Of a DNA stretch of 64,000 bases, positions 29,203 through 37,992 are shown one piece after another. Location: contig CP030885.1 of NCBI GenBank assembly GCA_006969625.1, positions 4,351,430 through 4,415,429 on the forward strand, read 5' to 3'. This DNA comes from Rhodospirillaceae bacterium. Lineage in GTDB: Bacteria; Pseudomonadota; Alphaproteobacteria; Kiloniellales; DSM-21159. The translations under genes were made by a program, and so were the position numbers. The notes beneath the pieces were generated by a model. That model was not told the origin of the DNA. It made no database searches and saw nothing but the letters and a program-made list of their open reading frames with translations. The number at the start of each line of letters is the position of its first letter. Position 1 is the first letter of the stretch.

Positions 29203-30561
29203 TCAGCTTCCGCCAGGGGCGGCGCGGGTGGCCTCGATGCCGTCCGGCCGGCCGACCACCACGGCGGTCAGCGCTTCCGGATGGTAGAGCGCGGCGGCGA
29301 CGCGGCGCGCGTCCTTTAGGGTGATCGCCTCGATGTAATCGTTGCGGCGCTCCAGGTAGTCGAGGCCGAGGTTTTCCATCTGCATGCCGACCAGGATCCG
29401 GCTGAGCGCGCCGGTGGAGTTGAGGCGCAGCGGGAAGGAGCCGGTCAGGTAGGTCTTGGCGTCGGCCAGTTCCTCTGCGCTCGGCCCCTCGGCGGCCATG
29501 CGCGCCCACTCCTGGCGGATCAGCTCCAGGCTCTCGCCGACACGGGCGTTGGCGGTCGCCACGCCGCCGAGCACCAGGCTCGAGAGGTCGAGCGGGTTGA
29601 GGTAGCTGTAGACCGAGTAGGCCAGGCCGCGCGCCTCGCGCACCTCGGTATAGAGGCGCGAAGCGAAGCCGCCGCCGCCAAGGATGTAGTTGACGGCGTA
29701 GGCGGTGTAGTAGTCGGGGTGGTCGCGGGCGATGCCGCCGTGGCCGAGCGCGACCACCGACTGCGGCACCTCCTTGTCGACCACGATGGTGCCGCCGTCG
29801 GCCGCCGGCTCCGTCGCGCCCGCCGCGATCGGGGCGGACTCGGCCGGCAGAGCCCCGAACACCGCGTCGAGCAGCGGCCCCAGTTCGGCGGCGGAGATGT
29901 CGCCGGCGACGCCGATGTAGAGGTTGTCGCGCGCCAGCCGCTCGGCGACGAAGGCCTCCAGGTCGGCCCGCTCGATGGCGGCGAGGCTCTCCGGCGTCCC
30001 GTCGGTGCGCCGGCCATAGGGATGGTCGGGGTAGAGCGCGGCGGTCAGGGTCGACCAGGCCACGGAATCGGGATCGACCGCATCGCGCTTGGCGCGCACG
30101 ACGAGCTGCTGGCGGATCCGCTCCACGGGCTCGGCGTCGAAGCGCGGCTCGGTAAGCGCCAGGCGCAGCAGCTCGAAGGCGCGGTCGCGGTTGCGGGTCA
30201 GGGTGGTCAGAGAGCCGGTGAAGGTGTCACGGCCGGCATCGAAGCCGAGGCGGATGGAGAGGTCGGCCAGCTCCTTCTGGAAGGTCTGCGAATCGAGGTC
30301 GCCGGCGCCCTCGTCGAGCAGCGCCGCCGCCATGCGCGCGCGCCCGGCCTTGTCCGCCGAATCGGTCACCGCGCCGCCGCGAAAGCCGACGTCGAGCGCG
30401 ATGATCGGGTTGCTGCGGTCCTCGATCAGCCAGGCCTCGATGCCGCCGGGCGAGACCACGCGCTGGGGCTCGACCGCGCCGGCGGCCAGTGGCGCGAGCG
30501 CGCTCAACAGCAGCGCGGCGGCGAAAGCGAAGGGGCGAAGCGGGCGCATGCGTTCATCCAT
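29203..30561 (-). CDS. M16-family peptidase-like protein, non-catalytic partner
   Basis: A periplasmic pitrilysin-fold protein of 452 residues with a signal peptide (FAFAAALLLSALAPLAAGA). The position where active M16 enzymes have HxxEH reads AALLDEGAG, so zinc binding is lost. The C-terminal half keeps the substrate-binding Arg/Tyr region GGGGFASRLYTEVREARGLAYSVYSYL. It lies 44 bases downstream of an M16 gene with an intact zinc site; such active/inactive pairs normally form a heterodimeric protease. Bacterial homologues are of uncertain physiological role. Confidence 0.88.
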   Translation of the reverse strand: MDERMRPLRPFAFAAALLLSALAPLAAGAVEPQRVVSPGGIEAWLIEDRSNPIIALDVGFRGGAVTDSADKAGRARMAAALLDEGAGDLDSQTFQKELADLSIRLGFDAGRDTFTGSLTTLTRNRDRAFELLRLALTEPRFDAEPVERIRQQLVVRAKRDAVDPDSVAWSTLTAALYPDHPYGRRTDGTPESLAAIERADLEAFVAERLARDNLYIGVAGDISAAELGPLLDAVFGALPAESAPIAAGATEPAADGGTIVVDKEVPQSVVALGHGGIARDHPDYYTAYAVNYILGGGGFASRLYTEVREARGLAYSVYSYLNPLDLSSLVLGGVATANARVGESLELIRQEWARMAAEGPSAEELADAKTYLTGSFPLRLNSTGALSRILVGMQMENLGLDYLERRNDYIEAITLKDARRVAAALYHPEALTAVVVGRPDGIEATRAAPGGS

Positions 30562-30605
30562 CCATGGGAGCCGCCGTCAGGCGACTGTCTTGTCGGCTGC
30601 CGACG

Positions 30606-31988
30606 TCACGTCGTCGGTTCGGTGCGCAGCACGCCGGTGACCGCGCGCGCCGGGTCGATCAGCGCGCGCGCCGCCTGCATCACCTCTTCGGGCGTCACCG
30701 CGGCGATGCGGTTGGGCCAGTCTTCCAGGTCTTCGAGGCTCGAGCCGGTCGCCAGCGCGGCGCCGATGATGCGCGCCGGAGCGCTGACGTTGTCGCGGGC
30801 GTAGATCGCCTCGGCCGTCAGCCGTGCCTTGGCCTCTTCCACCTCTGCGGCTTCCACGCCGGCCTCAAGGAAGGCGGCGATCTCGGCGCGCAGGGCCGCC
30901 TCAACCGCCTCCACCTCGACGTCGGGGCGCGGCGAGGCCCAGAAGGTGTAGCTGGTGGTGTCGAAGCTGGTGGCGTCGTAGCTGTTCCCGGCGCCGGCGG
31001 CGAGTCCCTGCTCGATCACCAGGGCGCGGTAAAGCCGGCCCGTGTTGCCGCCGAGGATCTCGCTCAGCACCTGCAGCGCATAAGGGCGCTCGGGCATGCC
31101 CGCGGCGGCCGCGGTGCGGTAGCTCGGGGCCAGGTAGGAGATCGACAGCGAGGGCTGGCCGGCGCGCGCGCTGGTCATCTCGACCCGGCGCCCGGCCCAC
31201 TGCTGCGGCTCGGCCAGACGGACGCGCTCGGGCACGTCCTTGCGCGGCACCTGGCCGTAGGTGCGCTCTACCATCGGCCGCACCTCTTGGACGCTGACGT
31301 CCCCCGAGATCACCAGGACCGCGTTGTTGGGCGCGTACCAGTGCGCGTAGAAGTCGAGCGCGTCGGAACTGGTCAGCGCGGCGATCTCGTGCTCCCAGCC
31401 GATCACCGGGGTGCCGTAGGGATGCTGCAGGTAGAGGCTGGCGCGGATCATCTCCCAGAGCTGGCTGGAGGGCTCGTTGTCGGTGCGGCTGCGCCGCTCC
31501 TCCAGCACCACGTCGCGCTCGGGCAGCACCACCGGGTCGGTCAGCACGAGGTTGTGCATGCGGTCGGCCTCGTGGCGCATCATCAGCTCCAAACGATCCT
31601 TGGCGACGGTCTGGAAATAGGCCGTGTAGTCCATCGAGGTGAAGGCGTTCTCGCGCCCGCCGTTGCGCGCGATGATGTCGGAGAACTCGCCGGGCTCCAG
31701 GGTCTCGGTGCCCTTGAACATCAGGTGTTCGAGGAAGTGGGCGATTCCCGACTTGCCCGGCGGCTCGTCGGCGGCGCCCACCTTGTACCAGAGCATGTGG
31801 GTGACGATCGGCGTGCGGCTATTGGTGACCACGACGACCTGCAATCCATTGTCCAGCGTGAAGCTGTCCGGCTCGAAGACCTGGGCGGCGGCGGTGTGGG
31901 ACAGCGGAGCCAAACCCACCACGGCGACGATCGCGAGGGCGCTCAGCCGGAACGAGGCGGCCGTGGACAGGCGGGCGAAGAATCGCAT
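30606..31988 (-). CDS. M16-family zinc metallopeptidase, catalytic subunit
   Basis: A 460-residue exported protease. The signal peptide ends near residue 35 (HTAAAQ). The inverted zinc motif HFLEH is at 84-88 with the third ligand Glu164 in VVLEERRSRTDNEP, 76 residues on, as in pitrilysins and processing peptidases. The second half shows the paired domain with SGDVSVQEV and ILGGNTGRLYRALV. It is the first gene of the pair, upstream of the inactive partner on the minus strand. Substrates are probably unfolded peptides in the periplasm; specificity is not visible. Confidence 0.92.
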   Translation of the reverse strand: MRFFARLSTAASFRLSALAIVAVVGLAPLSHTAAAQVFEPDSFTLDNGLQVVVVTNSRTPIVTHMLWYKVGAADEPPGKSGIAHFLEHLMFKGTETLEPGEFSDIIARNGGRENAFTSMDYTAYFQTVAKDRLELMMRHEADRMHNLVLTDPVVLPERDVVLEERRSRTDNEPSSQLWEMIRASLYLQHPYGTPVIGWEHEIAALTSSDALDFYAHWYAPNNAVLVISGDVSVQEVRPMVERTYGQVPRKDVPERVRLAEPQQWAGRRVEMTSARAGQPSLSISYLAPSYRTAAAAGMPERPYALQVLSEILGGNTGRLYRALVIEQGLAAGAGNSYDATSFDTTSYTFWASPRPDVEVEAVEAALRAEIAAFLEAGVEAAEVEEAKARLTAEAIYARDNVSAPARIIGAALATGSSLEDLEDWPNRIAAVTPEEVMQAARALIDPARAVTGVLRTEPTT

Positions 31989-32048
31989 GCGGCAAACTTT
32001 CCTCTTGCGCCGCGCCGCCGTTGAGGAAGGCGCGTAGCCTTTAATATT

Positions 32049-32083
32049 GGCGGCGCATAGCGCACGGGAAAGCCTGCGCCGCC
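32049..32083. repeat. Dyad between speE and the M16 operon
   Basis: GGCGGCGCA (32049-32057) and TGCGCCGCC (32075-32083) form a perfect nine-base inverted repeat in an AT-rich setting, with TTAA on both outer sides. It lies about 35 bases past the speE stop and about 60 bases before the M16 start, both on the minus strand. It could terminate speD-speE, or act at the M16 promoter; the tail has few Ts. Confidence 0.5.
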
Positions 32084-32117
32084 TTAATTTTCCGTCATGT
32101 CGGCTGCACCGGCCGAG

Positions 32118-32966
32118 TCAGGCAATCCAATCGGCGACGTAGCGCGGCAGGGCGAAGGCGCCGGCATGCACCGCCGGGGTGTAGTAGCGCGTCTCGATCC
32201 CGGCCGCGGCGAAGCGTGCCTGCAGGGTTTCCGGCGGCACCTCGCGCAAGGCCGTGTTGTCGGTCGCCCAGCCGAAGGCCATGGGACCGCCGGCGTAGGT
32301 CGGCACGGTCGCCAGATAGCAGGTGCCCTCGGCGAAGAGCTCGCGGAACAGACCGACCGAATGCTGCAGTTCCTCGGTCTGTACGAAAGGCACGCCGTTC
32401 TGGGTGACCAGCACCCCGCCGGGCGTCAGGCAGCGCCGGCAGTCGGCGTAGAACGCGCGGGTGAACAGCACCTCGCCGGGGCCGACCGGGTCGGTGGAAT
32501 CCACGACGATCAGGTCGAAGCGACGGTCGGTCTCGGCGACGTACTTCAGGCCGTCGGCGATCACCAGTTCGGTGCGCGGATCCTCGTAGGCGCCGCCGCA
32601 GATGCTGCGCAGGTGGGTCTTGGCGAACTCGACGACGCTGGCGTCGATCTCCACCTGCACCGCCTGCTCCAGCGTGCGGTGCTTGAGCACCTCCTCCAGC
32701 AGGCCGCCGTCGCCGCCGCCGACGATCAGCACGCGGCGCACCTTGCCGTGCGCCAGCATCGGCAGGTGCGAGAGCATCTCGTGGTAGATGAACTCGTCCG
32801 CCTCGGTCGTCTGGACGACGCCGTCGAGCGCCAGCACCTTGCCGAAGCGGGCGTTGCGGAAGAGCAGGAGGTGCTGGTGCGTGGACCTCTCCTCGAACAG
32901 CACCTCCTCGATCCTCAGCCCGATCTGGTAGTCCCGGTGCAGGGTCTCCCGGAACCACTCGGTCAT
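32118..32966 (-). CDS. speE: Spermidine synthase (polyamine aminopropyltransferase)
   Basis: Transfers the aminopropyl group of decarboxylated S-adenosylmethionine to putrescine. The 282-residue protein has the N-terminal strand domain, YHEMLSHLPMLAHG, the dcSAM-binding VLIVGGGDGGLLEEVLKH, and the catalytic-type Asp in DLIVVDSTDPVGPGEVLF. The ATG at 32966 overlaps the speD stop by four bases, so the two steps are translated together. Open frame upstream of this ATG belongs to the shadow of speD. Confidence 0.95.
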   Translation of the reverse strand: MTEWFRETLHRDYQIGLRIEEVLFEERSTHQHLLLFRNARFGKVLALDGVVQTTEADEFIYHEMLSHLPMLAHGKVRRVLIVGGGDGGLLEEVLKHRTLEQAVQVEIDASVVEFAKTHLRSICGGAYEDPRTELVIADGLKYVAETDRRFDLIVVDSTDPVGPGEVLFTRAFYADCRRCLTPGGVLVTQNGVPFVQTEELQHSVGLFRELFAEGTCYLATVPTYAGGPMAFGWATDNTALREVPPETLQARFAAAGIETRYYTPAVHAGAFALPRYVADWIA

Positions 32967-33466
32967 CGGCCGTTGCCCAGCTCCTGGCCGCGCAGGTGCT
33001 CGGTGACCGCCACGGTCGACGGCCGGAAGCCCTCGCGCAGCACCTCGACCGCGGCGTGCGGCGCGGCGTCGCCGCACATGAAGATGTCCAGCGCGGCGTA
33101 GTCGCGCTCCGGCCAGGAGTGGATCGAGATGTGCGATTCCGCCAGCACCGCCACGCCGGAGATGCCGTCGTTCGGGGTGAAGTGATGCAGGTGGATGTGC
33201 AGCAGCGTCGCGCCCGCCGCCTCGACGCAGCGCTTGAGCACCGCCTCGACGTGATCGAGCTCGTCGATGCGTTCGGCACCCCAGAGGTCGACGATCAGGT
33301 GCGTGCCGGCGAATTCCTTGCCGTCGCGCACGATGAAATGGTCCTTCCGCTCGTCCGAGGCGGACAGGCCGGCCTCGTCGGTCTGGAACGTCACTTCCTC
33401 CTGGGTGGTGCTTGAACCGCGATCCAAGTCCATCCCCAGTTGGAAGAGGGCGGCATCGCGAGACAT
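32963..33466 (-). CDS. speD: S-adenosylmethionine decarboxylase proenzyme
   Basis: Makes the aminopropyl donor for SpeE. Self-cleavage should occur between Glu110 and Ser111 in VLAESHISIHSWPE, turning Ser111 into the pyruvoyl cofactor. The proton-donor region HHFTPNDGISGVAVL precedes it. The 167-residue length is typical of the prokaryotic class 1B enzyme with an N-terminal extension. A Met 16 codons upstream (33514) is possible, but MSRDAALFQLGMDL fits better. Gene order speD-speE forms a compact spermidine operon. Confidence 0.93.
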   Translation of the reverse strand: MSRDAALFQLGMDLDRGSSTTQEEVTFQTDEAGLSASDERKDHFIVRDGKEFAGTHLIVDLWGAERIDELDHVEAVLKRCVEAAGATLLHIHLHHFTPNDGISGVAVLAESHISIHSWPERDYAALDIFMCGDAAPHAAVEVLREGFRPSTVAVTEHLRGQELGNGR

Positions 33467-33745
33467 CTCGTCCTCCCCAACCAGCAGATGAGCCCCGCCG
33501 GCCGCAACCCGCAATGCAGCGGCGCGTCCGGCGATTCGAGCCGCGCCATATGCCGTTTCGGCGACGCGGAATCAAGGGCGGATCGGGCGGGGCGTCCCGA
33601 ATCCCGGGGTTTTTACCGATTCCCGGGCGCCGCGGGCGCCGCGACCTTGCGCCGGGGCAACGAAGCGGGCGCCACGGCGTTGTTTCGTCGGACCCGATCC
33701 GACGCGTATCCGACGGTACCGCTCGCCGAGGTGGAGGACCCGACC

Positions 33746-34123
33746 ATGACCCAAGGCAAAGCGAGGAACGTGCTCCATGCCCCGCTGGAGGGCTGCTGCA
33801 GCGACCCGATGACCGGCTTCTACCGCAACGGACGCTGCGACACAGGTCCGCAGGACGTCGGCATCCACACGGTCTGCGCCGAGATGACCGAGGATTTCCT
33901 CGCCTACACGCGCGATCGCGGCAACGACCTGTCGATGCCGCGTCCGGAGCTCGGTTTTCCCGGCCTGAGGCCGGGCGACCGCTGGTGCCTGTGCGCGGCG
34001 CGCTGGCGGGAGGCGCTGGAAGCCGGCGTCGCCCCGCGCGTCGCCCTGCGGGCCACCCACGAGCGCACCCTCGAGGTCTGCGACCTGGCCGACCTGAAGG
34101 CCAACGCGCTGGACCTGATCTAG
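33746..34123 (+). CDS. DUF2237-family protein
   Basis: A 125-residue protein of the DUF2237 family (function unknown). The Cys-rich N-terminus PLEGCCSDPMTGFYRNGRCDTGPQDVGIHTVCA and the motif GLRPGDRWCLCAARWREA identify it. Five conserved cysteines suggest metal or redox roles, but none is established. The ATG at 33746 follows a GGAGG about ten bases upstream; the longer open frame to 33440 overlaps speD and is unlikely. It converges on the next gene with a three-base gap. Confidence 0.85.
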   Translation: MTQGKARNVLHAPLEGCCSDPMTGFYRNGRCDTGPQDVGIHTVCAEMTEDFLAYTRDRGNDLSMPRPELGFPGLRPGDRWCLCAARWREALEAGVAPRVALRATHERTLEVCDLADLKANALDLI

Positions 34124-34126
34124 GAG

Positions 34127-34576
34127 CTAGTCGACCTTCACCATGTAGACGATGAAGTCGGAGCGCGGGGCGTAGGTGTCGTAGAGGGTGCGGCCTGGGT
34201 AGTTGAACTCCTGGGTGAACCAGCGCAGCAGCGGCCAGCCCTTCGCGCGGCAGACCTCGAGCGTGGCGTCGATCAGCGCGCGGCCGATGCCTTTGCCGCG
34301 CACCGACGGGTCGGTGAAGAGGTCGGAGAGATAGCCGACCTCGTTGGCGCCGAGGGTGCGCGCCATCGGCTGGTAGTGGGCCAGGCCGACCACCTGGCCG
34401 TCCAGCTCGGCGACCAGCCCCTCGACCTCGTGGGCGGGGTCGAACAGCCAGCCCCAGACCTTGTCGACCACGGCCTCGTCCGGCGGCACATGGTAGAACG
34501 CCATGTAGCCGCGGAACAGCTCGGCCCAGCGGGCCTTGTCGCCCTCGGCGGGCGGGCGGCAGACGACGTGGCTCAT
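34127..34576 (-). CDS. GNAT-family N-acetyltransferase
   Basis: A 149-residue acetyltransferase. The acetyl-CoA loop is DPSVRGKGIGRALIDATLEVCRAKG; the strand before it reads GYLSDLFT and the C-terminal part has WFTQEFNYPGRTLYDTYAPRSDFIVYMV, a pattern of GNATs acting on small molecules such as diamines or amino acids. The ATG at 34576 overlaps the stop of the upstream EamA transporter gene by four bases, suggesting that the acetyltransferase and the exporter are made together. The substrate is unknown. Confidence 0.85.
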   Translation of the reverse strand: MSHVVCRPPAEGDKARWAELFRGYMAFYHVPPDEAVVDKVWGWLFDPAHEVEGLVAELDGQVVGLAHYQPMARTLGANEVGYLSDLFTDPSVRGKGIGRALIDATLEVCRAKGWPLLRWFTQEFNYPGRTLYDTYAPRSDFIVYMVKVD

Positions 34577-35520
34577 TGCGAGGTCTCCCTGTCGGCGGAA
34601 GCGGGAACGGCGGCGCGGCGCGCCTTCAGGCCGGGGACGATCAGCACCAGGGCGACGGCGGCGACCACCAGCGCCAGGGCGACGAACTTCTGCGGCAGCG
34701 GCGGTTCGCCCAGCAGCAGGATGGCGCTGACCACGCCGACCACCGGGATCATCAGCGTGCCGATCGCGGCGACCGGCGCCGGCAGGCGGGCGACCAGCGT
34801 CACCCAGGCGACGTGGCACCAGACCATCGGAAAGAGGATGTGATAGCCGAGGATCAGCAGCACCTCGGCGGAGGGGAAATCCAGGGTCCAGGGCCGCTCG
34901 ATCAACAACGCCCCGAGCGCGCCGGGCGGTGCCGAGATCGCCACCATCCAACCGGCCATCGCCAGCGGCGGCAGCGACCAGGTGCGGCGCTTCAGCAGCA
35001 CCGTGCCGGCCGCCCAGGACAGCGCGGCGGCGAGCGTCAGCAGCGAGCCGAGCGGCGAGCGGGTCACGTCGAGCAGATCCTCGCCGAGCAGCAGGGCCAG
35101 GCCGGCCATGCCGAGCAGCAGGGCGCCGGCGCGCTCCCAGGTCAGGCGGTCGCCGAGGACGGCGACCGACAGCAGCGTTGCCCAGACCGGCATGGTGAAG
35201 GCGATGATCGCCGCGCGGCTGGTCTCGGTGTTGAGCTGGCCGAAGGCGGCGAGGATGTTGAAGCCGAAGATCGACAGCAGGGCGACCAGGACCAGCGGTC
35301 CCCACTCTTCGCGCGCCGGCAGCAGCCGCTCGCCGCGCAGGCGAGCCAGGCCGAGCAGCACGACGGCGGCGCAGCCGAAGCCGAGCATGCGGATGGTGAA
35401 GGGCGGGATCTCGGTCAGGATGATTCGCACCGCCGGCCAGTTCAGCCCCCAGAACAGGCCGATCGAGACCAGCAACGCCAATTCCTTCCAACCGACGTGG
35501 CCGCGCGTCATGGCCGGCAT
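34573..35520 (-). CDS. EamA/DMT-superfamily transporter
   Basis: A 315-residue inner-membrane protein with ten predicted helices in two EamA repeats (about 12-140 and 155-290). GLFWGLNWPAVRI opens the first repeat and the stretch AAALSWAAGTVLLKRRTW opens the second. Members export amino acids, purines or other metabolites. Overlap with the following GNAT gene suggests that acetylation and export, or detoxification, share a target, but that is inference. A second possible Met three codons later would not change the prediction. Confidence 0.85.
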   Translation of the reverse strand: MPAMTRGHVGWKELALLVSIGLFWGLNWPAVRIILTEIPPFTIRMLGFGCAAVVLLGLARLRGERLLPAREEWGPLVLVALLSIFGFNILAAFGQLNTETSRAAIIAFTMPVWATLLSVAVLGDRLTWERAGALLLGMAGLALLLGEDLLDVTRSPLGSLLTLAAALSWAAGTVLLKRRTWSLPPLAMAGWMVAISAPPGALGALLIERPWTLDFPSAEVLLILGYHILFPMVWCHVAWVTLVARLPAPVAAIGTLMIPVVGVVSAILLLGEPPLPQKFVALALVVAAVALVLIVPGLKARRAAVPASADRETSQ

Positions 35521-35570
35521 GCGCCCGCGTGCGGTGACAGGTCCAGCATCATCGCCTTAGCCTGCCTGGC

Positions 35571-36020
35571 ATGAGCGGTCTGCGCCCTGCCGTTTCGGAA
35601 GACCTGCCCCGCGTGCGCGAGATCGTGCACGCCGCCTACGACCCGTATATCGCCCGAATGGGCCGGCCGCCGCAGCCGATGCTCGACGACTACGCCGCCC
35701 AGCTCGCCGCGGGCCAACTGCAGGTGCTGGAGGAGGCCGGCCGGGTCGTCGGCGTGCTGGTGCTGATCGACAAGCCGGACAGCCTGCTGCTCTACAACAT
35801 CGCGGTCGACCCGGCGCTCAAGGGGCGCGGCTTCGGCCGGCAGATGCTGATCGCCGCGGAGGCGGCGGCGTGCGCCCGCGGCTACGCCCGCATGACGCTG
35901 TTCACCCATGCCACCATGACCGAAAACCAGGCGCTCTACCGCCGTGCCGGCTGGCGCGAGGTGGAGCGGGTGAACGAAGCGGGCTTCGAACGCGTCTACT
36001 TCGCCAAGGATCTCGAGTAG
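35571..36020 (+). CDS. GNAT-family N-acetyltransferase
   Basis: A 149-residue protein with the GNAT core. The strand-loop LLYNIAVDPALKGRGFGRQMLIAAE contains the R-G-x-G acetyl-CoA loop, and NQALYRRAGWREVERV is the usual C-terminal signature. The N-terminus (LRPAVSEDLPRVREIVHAAYDPYIARMG) matches small-molecule acetyltransferases. It is divergent from the EamA gene with a 50-base gap, so the two may share regulation. Not the same subfamily as the 34.1-kb GNAT. Confidence 0.83.
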   Translation: MSGLRPAVSEDLPRVREIVHAAYDPYIARMGRPPQPMLDDYAAQLAAGQLQVLEEAGRVVGVLVLIDKPDSLLLYNIAVDPALKGRGFGRQMLIAAEAAACARGYARMTLFTHATMTENQALYRRAGWREVERVNEAGFERVYFAKDLE

Positions 36021-36125
36021 GGCCGCGCGCGGCCGGCGGGGCACCGCGACGACGCAACCGCCGCCGCGCGTGGTCCCCTCGCCTTCCGGGCGATCGCGCT
36101 GGGGAATCCGGGTCACGTGCGGGCC

Positions 36126-37154
36126 TCAGCGTGCGCCCTCGAATCCGGACAGGAAGCTGACCAGGTTGTCGCCGAGCTCCGGCGCCAGGTAGCCGCCTTC
36201 CTGGATCAGCGCGGTCGGCAGGCCAAGCCGCGCGATCGCCGCCCCCATCATGGCGAATCCCGGCGTGGTGATGGCCAGGCCGCGCAGCGGGTCGCCCTCG
36301 AAGGCGTCGAGCCCCAGGGCGACCACCAGCGCGCCCGGCGCGAAGGCGCGGATGGTGGCGAAGGCCTGGCGCTCCAGCGCCTCCAGCCAGTCCGCGTCGC
36401 CGGTGCCGAGCGGCAGTGGGAGGTTGAGGTTGTAGCCCTCGCCGTCGCCCTCCCCGCGCTCGCCCGCGTGGCCCCAGAAGAAGGGGTAGAAGTGGAGCGG
36501 GTCGGCATGCAGCGAGACGGTCAGCACGTCGGAGCGGCGCCAGAAGATGCCCTGGGTGCCGTTGCCGTGATGCACGTCGACGTCGAGGATCGCGACCCGG
36601 TCGTAGGCTTGGCGCAGGCGCTGGGCGGCGATCGCCGAGTTGTTCAGGAAGCAGAAGCCGCCGGCCATGTCGGCATAGGCGTGATGTCCCGGCGGCCGAC
36701 ACAGGCCGTAGATGTGGTCGCCGCCGTCGAGCAGGTGCTCGGCCGCGGCGGTCGCGACGTCGCCGGCGGCGCAGGCGGCGGCGAAGGTGCCGGGGCCGAT
36801 CGGGCAGGCGGTGTCCGCCATGTGCCAGCCGGCCCGCCCGACGATCGAGGCCGGGTAGCCGGCGGGGTAGCGGTTGGGATGAACGTTGGGGACGATCTCC
36901 GGCGCGCTGTCGCCCAGCCCCTGCCACTCGGCGTGGGCGGTCTCCAGGAAGCGCAGGTACTCGGGCGTGTGCACGGCGGCGCGCGGGCCGGGCCCGAAGG
37001 CCTCGGGCGCCTCCACCGCGTGGCCGGCGGCGCTGGCCGCGGCCAGCAGGCGTTCGGCCCGCTCCGGCTGTTCGGTGCTGGCCTTGGCGATGCCGCGCAT
37101 CAGGAAGAACTGCGGGTCGTGCCGGGCGTGCGCCTCGCTATGGACGATCTTCAT
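36126..37154 (-). CDS. HDAC-like zinc deacetylase, close to acetylpolyamine amidohydrolase
   Basis: A class II histone-deacetylase-fold enzyme of 342 residues. Catalytic histidines are 157-158 in RPPGHHAYADM. Zinc ligands are Asp193 and His195 in LDVDVHHGNGTQ and Asp283 in ALGLDAFEGDP. FCFLNNSAIAAQRL, HADPLHFYPFFWGHAGERG and EGGYLAPELGDN are close to bacterial acetylpolyamine amidohydrolase, which releases acetate from acetylputrescine or acetylspermidine. The start overlaps the GntR stop by four bases. The frame is open far upstream, but MKIVHSEAHARHDPQF matches the family start. Other amide substrates are possible. Confidence 0.88.
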   Translation of the reverse strand: MKIVHSEAHARHDPQFFLMRGIAKASTEQPERAERLLAAASAAGHAVEAPEAFGPGPRAAVHTPEYLRFLETAHAEWQGLGDSAPEIVPNVHPNRYPAGYPASIVGRAGWHMADTACPIGPGTFAAACAAGDVATAAAEHLLDGGDHIYGLCRPPGHHAYADMAGGFCFLNNSAIAAQRLRQAYDRVAILDVDVHHGNGTQGIFWRRSDVLTVSLHADPLHFYPFFWGHAGERGEGDGEGYNLNLPLPLGTGDADWLEALERQAFATIRAFAPGALVVALGLDAFEGDPLRGLAITTPGFAMMGAAIARLGLPTALIQEGGYLAPELGDNLVSFLSGFEGAR

Positions 37155-37963
37155 GGGTTCCCGTCTTCGGCTTGCGGAAAGGTGGCGGCCGCCTCGCTGC
37201 CGGGCGGCGCGGCGGCGGACTCGGCACGGCTGTGCGGCGCGCCGCGCTCGGCGAAGAAGCGGCGCACTTCGTGCCAGGCGACGCGGATGTGGTGGTCGAT
37301 TTCCGCGTCCAGGCGATCGGCGTCGCGGGCGGCGAGCGACTCCAGCAGCGGCGCATGGGTCTCCGCGATCCGGTGGGGATCGTCGTAGACCTGGCCGATC
37401 AGGGCGATGATCATGCGCACCTCGCCGGCCAGGTCGTTGAACAGGCGGCACAGCCGGCGATTTCCGGAGAGCGCGCAGAGGCTTTGGTGGAAGCGCAGGT
37501 CCTGCTCGACCAGCTCCGCGACTTCCCCCGCGTCCGCCAGCCGGCGGAGCAGGTCGAGCTGAGCCGCCAAGCGATCTAGGTCTTCCGCCGTGGCGCGCGC
37601 GCAGGCCAACTCGCCGGCATAGCGCTCCAGGACGATGCGCAGGCCGTAGATCTCGTCGATCTCCTCCAGCGAGAAGTCGCGCACAAAGAAGCCGCGTCGG
37701 GGATGGGCGACCAGCAGGCCACGCTGCTCCAGCCGGCGGGCCGCCTCGCGCACCGGCGCGCGCGAGATGCCCATCTGGCGGGCGACCGCCGCTTCGACCA
37801 GGCGCTGGCCCGGCGCCAAACGCCCGTCGCAGATGGCGCGCGCCAACTGCTCGGTGACTTGGCCGGTCAGATCGCTTGCGGCGACCGGCGAGAACGCGGG
37901 CGCCGCCGCCGCGCTCGTCCGACGCCGCTCGCTCATCTCTCCCCCACTCGCCTCCTGCGCCAT
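37151..37963 (-). CDS. GntR/FadR-type (FCD) transcriptional regulator
   Basis: A 270-residue regulator. The N-terminal winged HTH (about 35-100) contains LAPGQRLVEAAVARQMGISRAPVREAARRLEQRGLLVAHPRRGFFV. The all-alpha FCD effector domain (about 110-235) has the metal-ligand pattern Asp/His: EQDLRFHQSL, ETHAPLLESLAA and DHHIRVAW. Ser/Ala/Pro-rich tails flank both ends. It is co-translated with the deacetylase and divergent from the class II aldolase and ABC transporter, so it probably controls both sides. A second Met at residue 10 is an alternative start. Confidence 0.9.
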   Translation of the reverse strand: MAQEASGGEMSERRRTSAAAAPAFSPVAASDLTGQVTEQLARAICDGRLAPGQRLVEAAVARQMGISRAPVREAARRLEQRGLLVAHPRRGFFVRDFSLEEIDEIYGLRIVLERYAGELACARATAEDLDRLAAQLDLLRRLADAGEVAELVEQDLRFHQSLCALSGNRRLCRLFNDLAGEVRMIIALIGQVYDDPHRIAETHAPLLESLAARDADRLDAEIDHHIRVAWHEVRRFFAERGAPHSRAESAAAPPGSEAAATFPQAEDGNP

Positions 37964-37992
37964 GCAAATCAGCTTAAAGCGGCGTTCTGCCG

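Noticed and set aside
33467..33745. A polyamine-type leader RNA before speD
   Set aside because: I looked for a conserved hairpin and T-run in the speD/DUF2237 gap. Only short CCCGGG repeats were found, with no clear riboswitch fold.
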